The notes under the pieces: model-generated
Seen by the model: only the letters and a program-made list of their open reading frames with translations
What the model was told of the DNA's origin: nothing
The model's database searches: none
Program-made: the position numbers and the translations under genes
Part shown: positions 1 through 12,599 of the stretch, one piece after another
Layout of the letters: the number at the start of each line of letters is the position of its first letter
Position numbering within the stretch: position 1 is the first letter of the stretch
DNA from: Lonicera japonica
Taxonomy: Eukaryota > Streptophyta > Magnoliopsida > Dipsacales > Caprifoliaceae
NCBI GenBank assembly: GCA_021464415.1
Contig: CM038468.1
Coordinates: 25,821,325-25,885,324 of the forward strand
Length of the DNA stretch: 64,000 nucleotides
Direction: 5' to 3'

Positions 1-1007
1 TGAATCACAAGATTACCAAACAAATATTCTTCTTGTTATCTCTATGATTGAACTCCACAAAAGTCTATATCTTACTCTCTTTAACTAGAATATTTTTTGT
101 AGCTTAATTTATAGTTACTCTCTTTAAGAAAATTTTTGACTTCGTCCCTGCATGAAAATATAGAATTTTAGTAAGGCTAGATTGAACCACCAGAAGTACA
201 TATCTAAATACATATATACTATCACAGGGGCACATTCTACATGTGTGTAATAGGATATTTAGTGGTTTTTCACATTATGAACATATAATCATGTTTGGTC
301 CATTGCTAATCAATGGTGCTTTCGTGGTAAGGGTCATAAGTTCCAAGTCTCCACCGTAATATTGTATTGTACTTATTTAATACGTGATAGGGGTAGTTTA
401 ATAATTTTGTGTACATACCTAAAACTCTTTGTTCACGTTTAATATATAGAATAGATGTTTAATAATTTTTTTAACCAAAAAAATAAAATAAAAATCTAAA
501 ATATACGTGGCTTTTAAATGGAGGAACATTTAATCTTATTGAGGGCCATTAACTTTTACTTTTGAGTGGCTGGATCACACAAAACGAAGCTTCCAAAATC
601 ACTTTTTGAATTTAATTCAATAATTATAATTATGTTCCATTCTATAATTAAGCAAGTATGGGTGATTATGAATGACAAGATTACCAAACAAATATTCTTC
701 TTGTTATCTCTATGATTGAAGTCTATAAAAACCTATGTATATGTGATTTGTTGTCAACCACTTGTACATTAGTTTAAAACATTAATGCTTACTTATAGTT
801 CTCCTTAATTATGTAGCCATTAATAACAATAATGAGATTCTTAGCTTTATGAAATAAAAGTGCATGATTCCTTAACCTAATATAGTTTCTATAGGATAAC
901 ATATATATAATGTTGTATAAACTATATGTGCAGAAAGGAACATGAGAAAGTGAGGAGAAAAAGCAAATTCATTAATATCTAATACACAAATTATTGAGTA
1001 GGATTAA

Positions 1008-1056
1008 CATACATACATACATACATACATACATACATACATACATACATGCATGC
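1008..1056. repeat. ATAC microsatellite (copy 1)
   Basis: About twelve ACAT/ATAC units in a row. The matching site in copy 2 (25287-25315) has only about seven, a clear length polymorphism between the copies. Confidence 0.95.
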
Positions 1057-2721
1057 ATATATATGGACGGTTCAGTTCAAGTTACACCGATGAAAAATTA
1101 AGAAGTTTTACACCAATCCATTATCTTTTTTTTTTTTTGATATTCATAATTTACCAACTCCACTGTTAGATAACTATTTTTATTGTGTTTATCAAGTATG
1201 CAAAATTTCAAATCAATCCAATATTTATAACTAGGTGGTGGTCTGCCGCTTACCCTAGTTAGGCGGCCGCCGAGCCTTAGCATGTGGCAATTCGGCAAAA
1301 ATAATGAAGTTTTTTACTCGCTATTTCTTTTTCATCTTTGAATTATGATATTTGTTCAACAAACTATCAATGTCATTTTTACAAGAAAATTTTAATTTTA
1401 TTTGTATTATATTATTTTGATAATTAATATATATTAAAATCGTTTGACTGATTAATTCCTGACTAGTTGCCCTTCACTACCCTAAGAACGCCTAGATTTG
1501 TAGATTATTGGTATATATATATAAACCAAAAATCATTTTCTGCTTTTAAAAATTTTAGTATCTAGCTAACACATATTGACTAGTATCTCTAGTGGAAAAT
1601 ACTTTCGTGATTAGGGGAGAGGTTTATGTTTCAATTTTTCCATCCCCTCCCTTTCAAATCGTAAATTAATATCGAACTTCAAGTGTATTCATATACGCAT
1701 CCCTACTTAATTATTAAAAAAAAAGGAAGAAAAAAATTTAATCTAGCTAGTACCTATATAATCATTCTGCTAGTACTGATATAATCAATAATCCAAAATT
1801 ATTAGTAAAAATTGTGTTATATAATTTCAAATGAGTGATATTGAATATCGATATGCATTTTCTTTTTGAATTTTAGACAGCCTTAATTTTATTATGGTGA
1901 CTCAAACTTTTACTAGCATTTCTCTTTATCTCCTAACTAAGAATTTATATTTAATTTACTTTCACATTTTTTAAAATAAGTTTAATGTAATCAACGGTTT
2001 TAATTAGAACAAAATTTGTATTTGTATACACGATCTATCTTGACTTTCGGTACATTGATTATGTTATGAAAAGAAAATCAATTAGGTTAAAGCATTCCAA
2101 AAACAAATTGGTGAACTTTTAATTAGACAACGTGGGTGTATTACATATTTTTCAATTAACATCATGGAAATTTGGCTTGCCGTTGGGCTAAGAAATGAAT
2201 TCAAATTTTTCTCACTAACAAAAATATGGTTTAGTGACGAAAAAAATAATTCTTTTCGGCACAAATTATATCAGTAACAAAAGGAATTTCGTCATAACGC
2301 ATGTAATCACTGAAGTGTTACATGACACAAAATGATTTTACTCACAAATGGTTTTGGTGACAAAAAGTCTGTGTTTTACTAAATAATCCTTCTTTCGGTG
2401 GGATAAGAAGTTTTAGTAGAATAAATAATCTGCTTGAATATTCAATCCTAAAGAACACTAAACATGGGATAGGATAAATTTATCATATCCCATCCTACGT
2501 CAAACGCAGCCTAAATGTATATATTACGCACCTATAAATATAAATAGTAATTAAATTAGGCATAAATTCTCATGTAAAGTATTATTTATTCCATTTATAG
2601 TATAGTTAACATGTAAGTGCTCTTATAACACATGTTATCATTTTCTTTAATATATATATTCTAGATCCCATGCATACGCTATGTGTGCTATTCAAACATA
2701 TCTAATTCAAACCAAAATATA

Positions 2722-2815
2722 AAACAAAGATGTTAAATGGTTTGGTAGTTAAACAAGAGATTATTTTGTCAAAGGTTTAAGGTTCAAATCCTCTTGTAAC
2801 TATATGTTTTAATTA
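2722..2815 (+). mobile_element. tRNA-like SINE head (copy 1)
   Basis: A pol III box A-like stretch (TGGTTTGGTAGTT, 2738-2750) is followed about 30 bases later by a box B-like GGTTCAAATCCTC (from 2781). This is the spacing found in tRNA-derived SINE heads. No cloverleaf with acceptor pairing is evident, so I do not call a tRNA gene. The same piece lies at 26985-27078. Confidence 0.45.
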
Positions 2816-3287
2816 AATAAGAGACCGGATGGATAAAAATAGCCAATTCAAAAGTTTGACACAGCTTTATGTTATATAATAGAGTGAAGACAAAGATGGT
2901 ATCTTGTTAAAATATTTCAATGGCACTAAGGAGTAGTATAAGTCTGGAAAAACTTCAATAGGCATCTTTTTCTTCTTCTTCTTTTTTAATTTAATTGAAT
3001 CAAATTAAAATCAATTTAATCTAACATTTAAGTGGATAGGTAAGCCTATGGATTGAATTAGATGCTAAATTCTAAAATTAACATCAAATCAAATTAATTG
3101 CGAATGGTTTAAAAACTATCAAATTAGATCCAATGAACGCCCTATAATAAATTCTAGGGCACCTACAATTTTGTATTCATTTATTTATAGGGCAAAAGGA
3201 AGTAACGCCATTATTATTTTCAAATTAGTGGGCCACACACTACCGCATGTAGCAAGGACCACATTCGAATGTTATTATTATTATAAT

Positions 3288-3289
<2 letters not shown>

Positions 3290-3347
<58 letters not shown>

Positions 3348-3350
3348 ATA
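3290..3350. repeat. TTA microsatellite (copy 1)
   Basis: Long ATT/TTA run that produces a spurious poly-isoleucine ORF. The copy 2 run at 27551-27590 is clearly shorter. Confidence 0.95.
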
Positions 3351-4948
3351 ATAACCTTTTTGTTGTTAAGGAAGAAACTATGGGAACCAGGAAGAAGGTA
3401 GGCAATTTAGCCCTTTTTGATCATTGGCATTTAGCTGTCGTTGGATAAAGAGGATTGGCTTAATCAGAAGCATCGGTTTTTTTAAGGAAAAAAAGAAAAA
3501 AAAGCATGTCTTGGAACAACATTTATTACGTCGCCCAAACAATTTTTCTATTTACGACGACAGACATTGTATTGTTGAAATGTATCAAAGTGAAATAACA
3601 TAATATGTATCGACTAAGTTAAATAATTGTCAAAAATTAATTTTAACTTAACTTCAACACTATTAACTTCTTTTTTACCAAAAAAAAAAAAAAATTGTGG
3701 TGGAGCACGGGCCGGCCTTGAGTTTTAAGAAGTCCTAGGAGAAAAGAAAATCAGGGCCATTTTGTATTTTTTTTGTAGTTGTGTAATATAAGTACACTAA
3801 TAAACTCGCAACAAAATAAGTACCATAAATCAGATAACTAAAAGATATGGAGAAATTAGAAACATGTTAAATAATACAAAAAAAAATTATATAAAACAAC
3901 CAAAAAAAAAGGAATTAACTGAAGACCACGTTAAAGAAAACTAATAAACAATTTTTTGAAAAATTTAAGCTTGAAAAAGATACGCTTAAGCATTTAAAGA
4001 AAACAAAGATGTGCTTCAATATTTGAAAAATTATAAAAAGAGGAATTTAAGTTTCTTAGTCATATATAATTTAGTTAAAAGAAAAACTTAAAAATAGAGT
4101 TTTATTCAGCCCAAAAAAAATAGTGAAAACAAAAACTAAAAAATACAGTTTTATTTAACAAAAACAAAAAAACTAACCTCAAATCGCCTAAATATGGAAA
4201 CAAATCAGAAAAAAATATTGTTCGTTGTCAATACGGAAGATTGATATATGCTTACTTTAATTAGCGGTTGGAAGAATTTAAAACAAATAATTGATGGTTG
4301 ATGATACCTTAGGCATTTAATAAGAAATAAAGACAGCCTCAAAAGATATTCCAACTAAAAATTTTTCGCTCGAATAAAGGTTATACTTATTTCTTTTATT
4401 GAACGTGAAAAGTTTTAACATTACCGTTGTATATATACATGTAAAAAAAGAGTTCAAAAAATTTAAAAGTTTTAACATATAAAAAGCTTTATACGACCAC
4501 TTGAATCACTTATACCCAGAGCCGACTCTGGTCGAGCGAGACAAAACTTACCTATTAGATATGCTGTGCAGATGAACTAATAATAAATTCATTACTGTTT
4601 GGTAGATGGCTCAAGTCAGGACAAAAGTACACAACTGTTTAGCATTTGCAGTCCGTCAGATTGGGATGTATAATGATTGGGCTCACGCGTACCGTGTGAG
4701 TTAGGAAAAGGGAAATATTTTTGTAACAATCAAACGAGAAAATAAAAAATTCCCTTAAAAAAAATAAAATTTTCAAATTTTCAAAAAGGTGGAGATGTTG
4801 ACATCTATAATATTTGTAAGAAATATTTTTACTTTTTATTCGATTTTTGACAATTAAATAAGGTGCATATTATTCAGTTATGAAGTACTGTATATAAATA
4901 TGACAATGTTTTATTTAATTATCAAGAACTGAGTATATATGCTAATAG

Positions 4949-5427
4949 TAGAGCCGGCCCGGGACAGGGCTGGCAAGGCGACCACCCAGAGTCCAAAATT
5001 TTAGAGGGGCATAAATATTTATATATATATATATATATATTAAAAGTATAATATTTTTTTAATTAATAACAACTTAGGCTTTTAAAGTTCTAATTGTTTG
5101 TAAGAAAATAGTTCTTTACTCTTCTCCGATCTTTCTTTCCATATTCAATCTCAATCTTCTCATGCTACTAGATAGAATTAGAGAGGCACAAATATTTTTT
5201 CCTTCATTCATATTTATTTTAAAATAGTAAGGGAGAATTTGATATTTAATTGTAAGGTATTTTGTAGGATTTTTTGCAATTGTAATGTATTTTTTGTGCC
5301 ATGTAAATTCTTATTATTGAAATAAAATTATTTTTTTATATATTAAAAAAACAATCATCTACTTATATATAAGAGGGTATCTTTTTGAGTTTTGCCCAGG
5401 GCCTACAAATGGCCAAAACCGGCTCTG
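4949..5427. mobile_element. hAT-like MITE with 8-bp TSD (copy 1)
   Basis: The 479-bp element starts TAGAGCCGGCCC and ends GGCTCTG, giving inverted ends of the form (T/C)AGAGCCGG. It is flanked by the perfect 8-bp direct repeat GCTAATAG (4941-4948 and 5428-5435). Eight-base target duplications and CAGRGCCGG-like ends are typical of non-autonomous hAT elements. There is no coding capacity; the interior contains a TA microsatellite and T-rich DNA. Confidence 0.85.
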
Positions 5428-6555
5428 GCTAATAGTCGGCATTAAGAACTAAATAACAGAGACCTTGCCCAGTTGCAAATGACCGAATGAAAATTGTAGT
5501 ATTACTAAGTAGTTTTAGGATGCTAATATCTCTACCCTTTCAAAAGACAACTTAAAAGTAACTTTAAGCCGATCTCTATCATTTATCAGTTATCACTTTC
5601 AATTTATTAAATTCCAGTAGCCAAATGCTAATTTCGAGGAAATGCCTGGTTCAAATTCATTTGGTTTATTTATTTTTTTGAGACCTTTTTTTTAATTATA
5701 TATCATTTGTTTGAACAATAATCACAAGTAATACGTTTGGCATAAATGCATTCTCAACAACCAATTAAAACCTAAATGGACCACTTTCCTACTCCGGGAT
5801 GCCCTATTTTGGTTCCTTTTCTGTTGGTACAACCACCAAATCTATATCAAGTTTAAACAACAAAATCCAAAAGCATTTTTTTTTAAAAAAAAATATTTTC
5901 ATGAAAATATTAGAGCATCCACATTAATGTAATATTTTAACAAGAAAATTTATAATAGTATTCGTCGACAGTCTATTGCAACTTCAATTCAGACTTGCAT
6001 CGAACTTAACTCATCAACACTAAAGGCTGGCCTCATGCCGACACGGATCTTTGATTAATGCCCTAAGCGTAAGGACGGATCCATAATTTTTTTTAAGAGC
6101 TGGACTTGTGTCAAAGGAATACGTAAATTCAAAATTCTTTTAAATGGTAGTTTAATTTCAATTTATAAGCAAAAATCTGAGTGTAGGGTGCAAGCTTAAC
6201 GAAATTTTTTTAAATTTACAACTTTTACACGCACTTTACTAAAATATTTTTCCACTGTTATTCTCCAATAATAAATAACATATATTTCTTTAGGATTAAT
6301 AAATGACAAATTGCTGTTCATCATCAAGATTTCACCATCAATATCTTTTTCTTCCTAATTAAATATAACGCTAAGAAATATTTAACATTTAAATTTAATC
6401 TCAATCAATATTTAAAATTATTTATTAATTCAATTTAAACTAGTATTTAAAATTAATCACAAATTCTTATCAAACAATTTATTGCAAATTTATGGATACT
6501 AGATTTAACTCAAGAATAGCATGGATGTGCTTGTTTGGGATTAGAAACTCAAATA

Positions 6556-6668
6556 TAAAGAAGGCTAGTCTAGTTGGTAAGGCATTCACCTGAATTTAGG
6601 AAGAGTTTCGAGTTCGAGTCTTATTCAGGAGAAGGGATTTTCATTATTATTGTAGTAAAAAAAACTAG
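6556..6668 (+). mobile_element. tRNA-derived SINE-like element (copy 1)
   Basis: GCTAGTCTAGTTGG (6564-6577) resembles tRNA box A and AGTTCGAGTCTT (from 6611) resembles box B. They are followed by about 35 bases ending in an A run (6657-6664), which would be a SINE tail. The length fits a short plant SINE or a truncated one. A short ORF across it is a coincidence. The same piece is at 30791-30903. Confidence 0.5.
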
Positions 6669-8704
6669 ATTGCTCAACTTACATTCAATTACACATGCAT
6701 TCAATTCATTAAAACACATTACACCTTCAATTCCAAAACAGAGCCCTGCAAACCCTAGCACAAGCCCAAAAAAAGAACACTTCAATCCTCCTTTAAAACA
6801 TAGCATTACCTTTACTACAAGCGAGAAAGACATTTTCTTCTACACTTCAATTCTTCCCCAACAGAAAAAACAACATAACTACAATAGAAAGACAATGAAC
6901 CATTTCTTCTTGTCCCTCTAAAGCTCTTTCTCGCCTCTATAATTCTTCTCAATAACCTAAGAATTATCTCAATAGCTTTCACACTCATGGGGAGGATCAC
7001 TCCATCGGAAGTACCTAAACCCATTCTCCTACAAAACATCAACAAACAAATTTGGAGAACTAGAGGGAGGATTTGGTATAAGAATAAAGTAGAAATAGCA
7101 AAAATTTTACCTAAAAACTGTCACATGCTCTGGATCTTCTACCAGGGTTTGTATCAGTCAAAGAAGTCTTCACCATTGTCTTGTTCATGCAATAACAAAG
7201 TATTGGGGGGTTGTACTTTAATTTTTTTTCCTCAGCCTTACTATGTTTTTCTTTATTTTGGGTATAGTTGATCGTGTATATATATATATATATCTCAATA
7301 CATGTGTGTTTTTCATTTTAACGGGAACAAATTTGTTACTTCCCTTTTTCACCCCTTAAAAATAGTCACGTGGCTTGCACAAGCCTGATTTTATCTAATA
7401 TTTTGACGATTCGTCCAATTCTGGACCAGAGTGAGATGAATGTGAAACTTCATGCAGTAACTTATGCGATTTGGAACTTCGTTGGCCAAATGAGACAAGA
7501 GGTAAACTTTAGGGGTGACTTTTGTAAATAACTCTAAAGAAAAATACTACCGACAAAATGAGAAAGAAAAATAGGGGAGCGAAAATCTAAAAGAATGAGA
7601 TAGGGAGGATTAGGAAATATGAATGCATTTGGTTTGGCATTAGAAAAAAATGGTATTTTTTGTAAATAGTTTGCTTGGTTTTTGTGTTTTTATAAACAAT
7701 GAGTTATGATACTTTATACTGAGCTTGAGATGGGCCACACTAATACTTACAGACTATATAACATTAGGACAAAAAAATTGGGTTGGTCTATATCACAACT
7801 CAATCACCCCCTAGATCTGTTTGTCCTTAGGTTATCACCAACCTCTGTGGTTAAGGCCCCAATCTGACACTGATCTCTGGTGATGGTTTAAGCCCAACCA
7901 TTTTGATTATATTAGGGCTAGAGCCAACACAATGTCTTACGAAGGCTTCAACCAACATCAACCTCCAATTAAGACCATTACTTTACACTTACAAAGCGCT
8001 TAACAAAAGGAATGGTAGGAGCAAGAGACTCCCTAACCTTAGTGATTTCTTGATCTTCATTATGAAGAGCCATCGGGGGGAGGGTTATTTTGCTAAGAAA
8101 TATAAATGACTTTGGCCTTAGACAAAGGGCCCTTTGATCACAATTCCTTTTAACAAAATATGAGGGGGTCATTATTATTGGTATACTTCACATCCTAAGA
8201 AGAAGTCATATTTCTCTTTCCTTTAGCAATAGCTTGGCCTTAGGCCTTCATCATCTCATGTTGCTGAGACCTTGCGCATTAAATTTGCCTATATTTGTAT
8301 CGAATGTAGAGAAAAAAGGGATTACTATAAAGGACACAAACATGACATGTTAAAAAAAGAATATAATAAGGGTAAAAAAGATGAAGCCAATACCTCTAGA
8401 TTCCAGAAGCAGGGTTAAAAACTAATATAAGTGGCTAAAGACTTATAAATGAATTTTACATGTTCTTTGTACGAGTGAATGTACATGGCAGGTCTTATAT
8501 GATAAAACCATACTTGATGTTATAAGAGTAGCTGGCAGCACATTAGATCTATATAAAGTGTAATGATAGTATAAGCCAGTCAGAGCTCATCGGCGAAGTC
8601 TTAGCTAAGTTTTTATACGTGGTTGTGATCTAAGCTTGTTACGAAAGCTTTGACTAAGTGTAATGATGACTAATAGTCAAGACTTAGTAGTGAAATTTTA
8701 ACAA

Positions 8705-9140
8705 CTAGGTATTGCTCGTGCCGGACGGCACGGTGAAACAAATAAAAGGTGTTAGTTGAGGAAGAATTATTATTTGCCTGATGAACATCATTTTAATTGT
8801 AAAACTAATAAGATTAGATAGAAAAAAACATTCAATTCTTCAATAGGGTACCCAAAATATACATCCATAGAATTGTGTTTTCGCGTACAAAAGCTTAAAT
8901 AATTTCGTCGACCAAGCCTTAAAACAGAACTTTGGGTTAGACAATATTTGTAGTGCCAGTTGTATCTTTTGGTGGTAAGAGAATGTTGTTCCGGTCAAAA
9001 CTTGTACATCTTGACAACGCTACATACAGCTGACCGTGACTGAATATAGGTGTTCGCAAATTGAGGCCAATAAATTTAGCAAACTGGCCTTGAGATTTGT
9101 TAATGGTCAAGCATAAGCTAACCGAACGAAAAATTGACGC
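8705..9140 (-). mobile_element. Helitron 3' end with RepHel helicase remnant (copy 1)
   Basis: On the minus strand about 70 codons read as the end of a Helitron PIF1-like helicase: TINKSQGQ, then [20 protein letters not shown]. These are the last conserved helicase motifs of plant Helitron RepHel proteins. Just upstream of the first motif this copy has a 1-base loss relative to copy 2, so the YAM lead-in is out of frame. Downstream is a textbook Helitron terminus: a 6-7 bp GC-rich hairpin (8717-8732), an 8-base spacer, CTAG at 8708-8705, and a T as the next base. The Rep nuclease domain, most of the helicase and the 5' TC end are not visible; this is a dead fragment. Confidence 0.85.
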
Positions 9141-9949
9141 CCTATATACTAAACACATGATATTTATACATACTATATATATGTATAACCAAATACGTAT
9201 ATGTGATAGGTAGATAAATCTAATGACCACTATAACAATTTCAATTTAAGATGTATCTAATATACATGTGCCATTTAAGGAGCTAATACTCATCACATGA
9301 TTATATCCATTAAAATACTTGAACGACTCTAATAAGTGAGCTAGTAATCTATTTATAATAAACTATTGGCTTGATAGAATACCATTAATAAAGAAATTAG
9401 TCCATTCAATAGCTGTGAAAATCCGCAAATGCGACCCCCGGGTCTCATTATCTAGTTTGGGAGTCTGAAATATCAAAAATGATTTCTTTATTTCATTTGC
9501 TTTTATATGTTGATAATTTATATCGGGTGTCCCTCTATCCTATTTCTAGATGCAAGAGGGTTCGTTCAGAGTCGCCAGTACGTTTTACAAAAAAATGACA
9601 AAATAGTTGTGTAAGAGGAAAGGCTACAGGTAAGCCTTTCTTTACACGTTTGTCTACAAAATCAGAATTTTATAAGGTTCGAAAACTATGTTACAGATTA
9701 GGAAGGTGTTAAGCACCCGTTCCACCCTTTCGGTCTCTAGTGGTCTTATATGTTTATTCTATGTTAGAAAACTTGGATGCTTTTACTGATATTATACTGT
9801 TTTCTGGAAATAATTCATGAAAACCTGATTTTGGAAAAAAACAGGAAAAATGACAAAAACATTGTATTCCGTGATCCAATATTTTAGTTTTGTCGAAATC
9901 TGATTACTAGTGACAAAAGTTTATCTTATCTATTTTTTGAAAAAAAGAG

Positions 9950-10497
9950 AATTATGAATTCCTTCTGGTGGGGAAAGGGTAATAATGGTGGGGGTATTAA
10001 ATGGAAGTCATGGGATAAGTTTTGAATTCATAAATCTAAGGGCGACCTTGGGTTTCGAAGATTGCATGAGTTCAATATGGCTATGGTGGCCAAGCAAGGC
10101 TGGCGGATGCTCTCGATTCCCAACTCGTTAATGGTGAGAGTTTATAAAGCTAGGTATTTTTCGAATGATTCTTTTCTTAATGCAAAAGTCGGGCACAATC
10201 CAAGTTATATGTGGGACTAGTGTGGTGGCTGCCATATAGTTGATCCGGTCTAAAATTCATCGTCGTGTAGGTGATGGAAAGATACTTATGATGTTTAAGG
10301 ATGATCGGTGGCTATTTTGTCCCAATGATCCGTTTGTGCTCACATCTCCTCTGCCTTTGCTGCATAATGCTACTGTCAATTCTCTTATGCCAAGTTCTCA
10401 TGTTGGTGGGATAATGATGATCTTAACGATATTCTTATCAAGCTGTGATGCTTCTCATGTGCGTTCAAATTTCCCTTTGTTTTGAATAATAATTGGG
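9950..10497 (+). pseudogene. LINE reverse-transcriptase C-terminal fragment, cut by the gap (copy 1)
   Basis: Translates in shifting frames to the plant LINE segment after the catalytic RT core (FWWGKGNNGGGIKWKSWDKF, then GDLGFRRLHEFNMAMVAKQGWR), which leads into the zf-RVT region. An in-frame TGA follows DKF and a TAG lies near YMWD. The last 250 bases before the gap carry many single-base gains and losses relative to copy 2, breaking the frame repeatedly. The sequence stops at the N run. Confidence 0.88.
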
Positions 10498-10597
10498 NNN
10501 NNNNNNNNNNNNNNNNNNNNNNNNNNNNNNNNNNNNNNNNNNNNNNNNNNNNNNNNNNNNNNNNNNNNNNNNNNNNNNNNNNNNNNNNNNNNNNNNN
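10498..10597. other. Assembly gap of exactly 100 N
   Basis: A run of exactly 100 N, the conventional placeholder for a gap of unknown length. It falls inside the LINE, at the point where copy 1 of the duplication would reach 34680 of copy 2. Confidence 1.
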
Positions 10598-10854
10598 AGA
10601 AGAAGAAAATCAACAGCCCTTTAACCTCTCTCTCACAACAAGATGAACTCTCCCACAATCCCACAGAAAGAAGAATATTTCTCATGCTTAATCTATGAAT
10701 GATTTTATCTATATAACAATATAATAGAGTCCATCAATCTAGATAAGGTAACAAAAATCTTACGTAAATAAGGAAACTATTAACAAGGTAATAGAGACCA
10801 AAATAAACAAGGAAAAACCAAGTTTGATAAGGAAAACATATTTCTCGCCCAGGC

Positions 10855-10985
10855 TGCAAAACGACTTTTGCACTTTTCCCGCGTAACTGCAAAAGTGCTT
10901 TTGCACCATTCCAGAATGCAATTTTCTGGGTGCAAAAGTGCTTTTGCACCTTACCAGAACCGCAAATCCTCTTTTGCACCATTCA
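10855..10985. repeat. Cluster of GCAAAAG/CTTTTGC palindromes
   Basis: The motif GCAAAAGTGCTTTTGC, an inverted repeat of itself, occurs at least twice, with further single CTTTTGCACC and GCAAAA pieces in between. Origin unknown; perhaps the end of a transposon. Around it, 10598-12580 shows no gene: only short spurious ORFs and AT-rich DNA. Confidence 0.7.
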
Positions 10986-12599
10986 AGCGAACAATATGAT
11001 TTCCCAATAAAACTCATCTTTTTCTTGGGTTTGGAATCGAGCAAAAAACACAACATGCCCTATGCTACTGTATAATCTTACATTTTCACAAAGTAAAAAC
11101 AACTTACGTGTAGTCCATCATAGTTATATGATACTTCAATTTGCTCAGATTCTTTTACTACCCAAAAAAAATATTTATTAAATCCATTTTGTACCCCATA
11201 TATAGTTCTGACATATTTCTTCGTCTCACTCTCCCAAGCACACTCTACCTTCGTTCCTATTGGAGATTTTTGGATCTGTGATATATTAAAGGGACATTAA
11301 GGCATCATATGAGAATTTTTTAAGATAAGCACAGGCTTTTGCAGTCCATCTAAGAATCCATCATAGCCATAGGGATGGCAACGAGACGGGTTTGGCCAAA
11401 CCGAAACCGCTTATAAACCGTCCAACCCGAACCCGCTCCAACTCGGTGCGGTTTTATTTCCTAAAACCCAAACCCGACCCATCTCACCATGACCCGACCC
11501 GTGGTAATTATAGTATATTATAAGGGCATTTAAGGAATAAAATACTATTCGGGGCAGGGAGGTCAAATGGGTTAATTTTGTGCAAACCGAACTCACCCCA
11601 AAGATGAAAAAAAATCTGCTTCTGTTGAATCTTAACTATTAAAAGAGAGTTTAGCCAAGGTTAGTCATTGTAGGTAACTATCACTACTTTTTTTTAATTA
11701 TTTTTTTTTCAAATTAAATGTATATGAGTAATATTACTATTATTTGATCTCATTTCAATTTGACAGATGTGAAAAGCTTAAATTCTTCTAAGTGAAACAA
11801 CAAATATACATAGGGTATATACACAGCAATTTCAGCTATGACAGAAAAAGAAAAGGTCATTATACTGCGGACCTGCGGATATATCAAAAAAGAGATAATA
11901 AATCCAACCACAAATCTCACATGGAAACATGATATAGTTACAAGAATGAATGTTTTAAAGAACTTGTCATGACCATCCATCCCATGAAAAACATAGTCCT
12001 AATTCAGCTATTTAGGATGAGGATCTAACGAAATATCTGGGACTTAATAGGGGCTGTAAAATAAACCGACCCGCTTCAACTTCAATTGGATCAACTAGAT
12101 ACGACATGAAATTAAGCCTGATTCCCTTTAGTCCGGAAACTTAATCAATTTTCTATGAAACTTCTCCTTAATCATCAGAGGAGTGTAGAGGGGAGCTTGG
12201 GGTGGGGGGCTGGAGGAGTCATCATAATTATGTTGTGCATATACAAAATATGAAGGAAAAAAAATGCATACCCATGTTGCAGTTCAATGTCTTAATGAAG
12301 CATGCTTTATTAAGATTTATAGAGTTTGCAAGTCTCACCGTAAAAATATTTAGTACAATCATTCATTTAATTCTACTTTATGTGAGTTATCAGTGTATCC
12401 TAATCAATGCTTCATAGGGTGGTCTATACTACATTACTATTGCTTATCATATGGGCCATTATCTAATTGAATCATTCCAGTCTTTCTATTAAATTAGTTC
12501 CCATCCATTCTAAGCTAATTCGGTGGATGTATTATGATAACTTCTTAAAAACAAGAGTAATCTATAAAAATGAGTTACATGTACAACATAATCTAATCT

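Larger units (their letters stand above)
1..10497. repeat. Segmental duplication, copy 1 (left edge open, right edge at gap)
   Basis: Base for base this stretch matches 24279-34680 with only scattered substitutions and small indels. The offset is 24278 at the left edge, 24258 near 1.1 kb, 24263 near 2.1 kb, 24235 near 6.6 kb, 24244 near 7.9 kb and 24188 near 10.2 kb, so the copies are collinear with net indels of tens of bases. The match begins at the first base of the window, so the true left end is outside. I see no intact gene in it. It holds SINE-like pieces, a hAT MITE, a Helitron end, a LINE start and long AT-rich stretches (for example 1-2700, 5430-6550 and 6700-8700) in which I see only short meaningless ORFs. 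Confidence 0.97.

Noticed and set aside
1098..1298. 66-codon minus-strand ORF also present at 25356-25556
   Set aside because: Kept open only because the 10-kb copies are nearly identical; it ends in an A/T run and I recognise no protein family.
3171..3401. ORF with poly-isoleucine
   Set aside because: Translation of the TTA microsatellite.
6556..6640. Possible tRNA gene
   Set aside because: Box A- and B-like motifs are present but no acceptor stem or anticodon arm pairs; better read as a SINE head.
7903..8109. 68-codon ORF conserved in both duplication copies (also 32147-32353)
   Set aside because: Conservation is explained by the whole-segment duplication; no family resemblance and no coding context.
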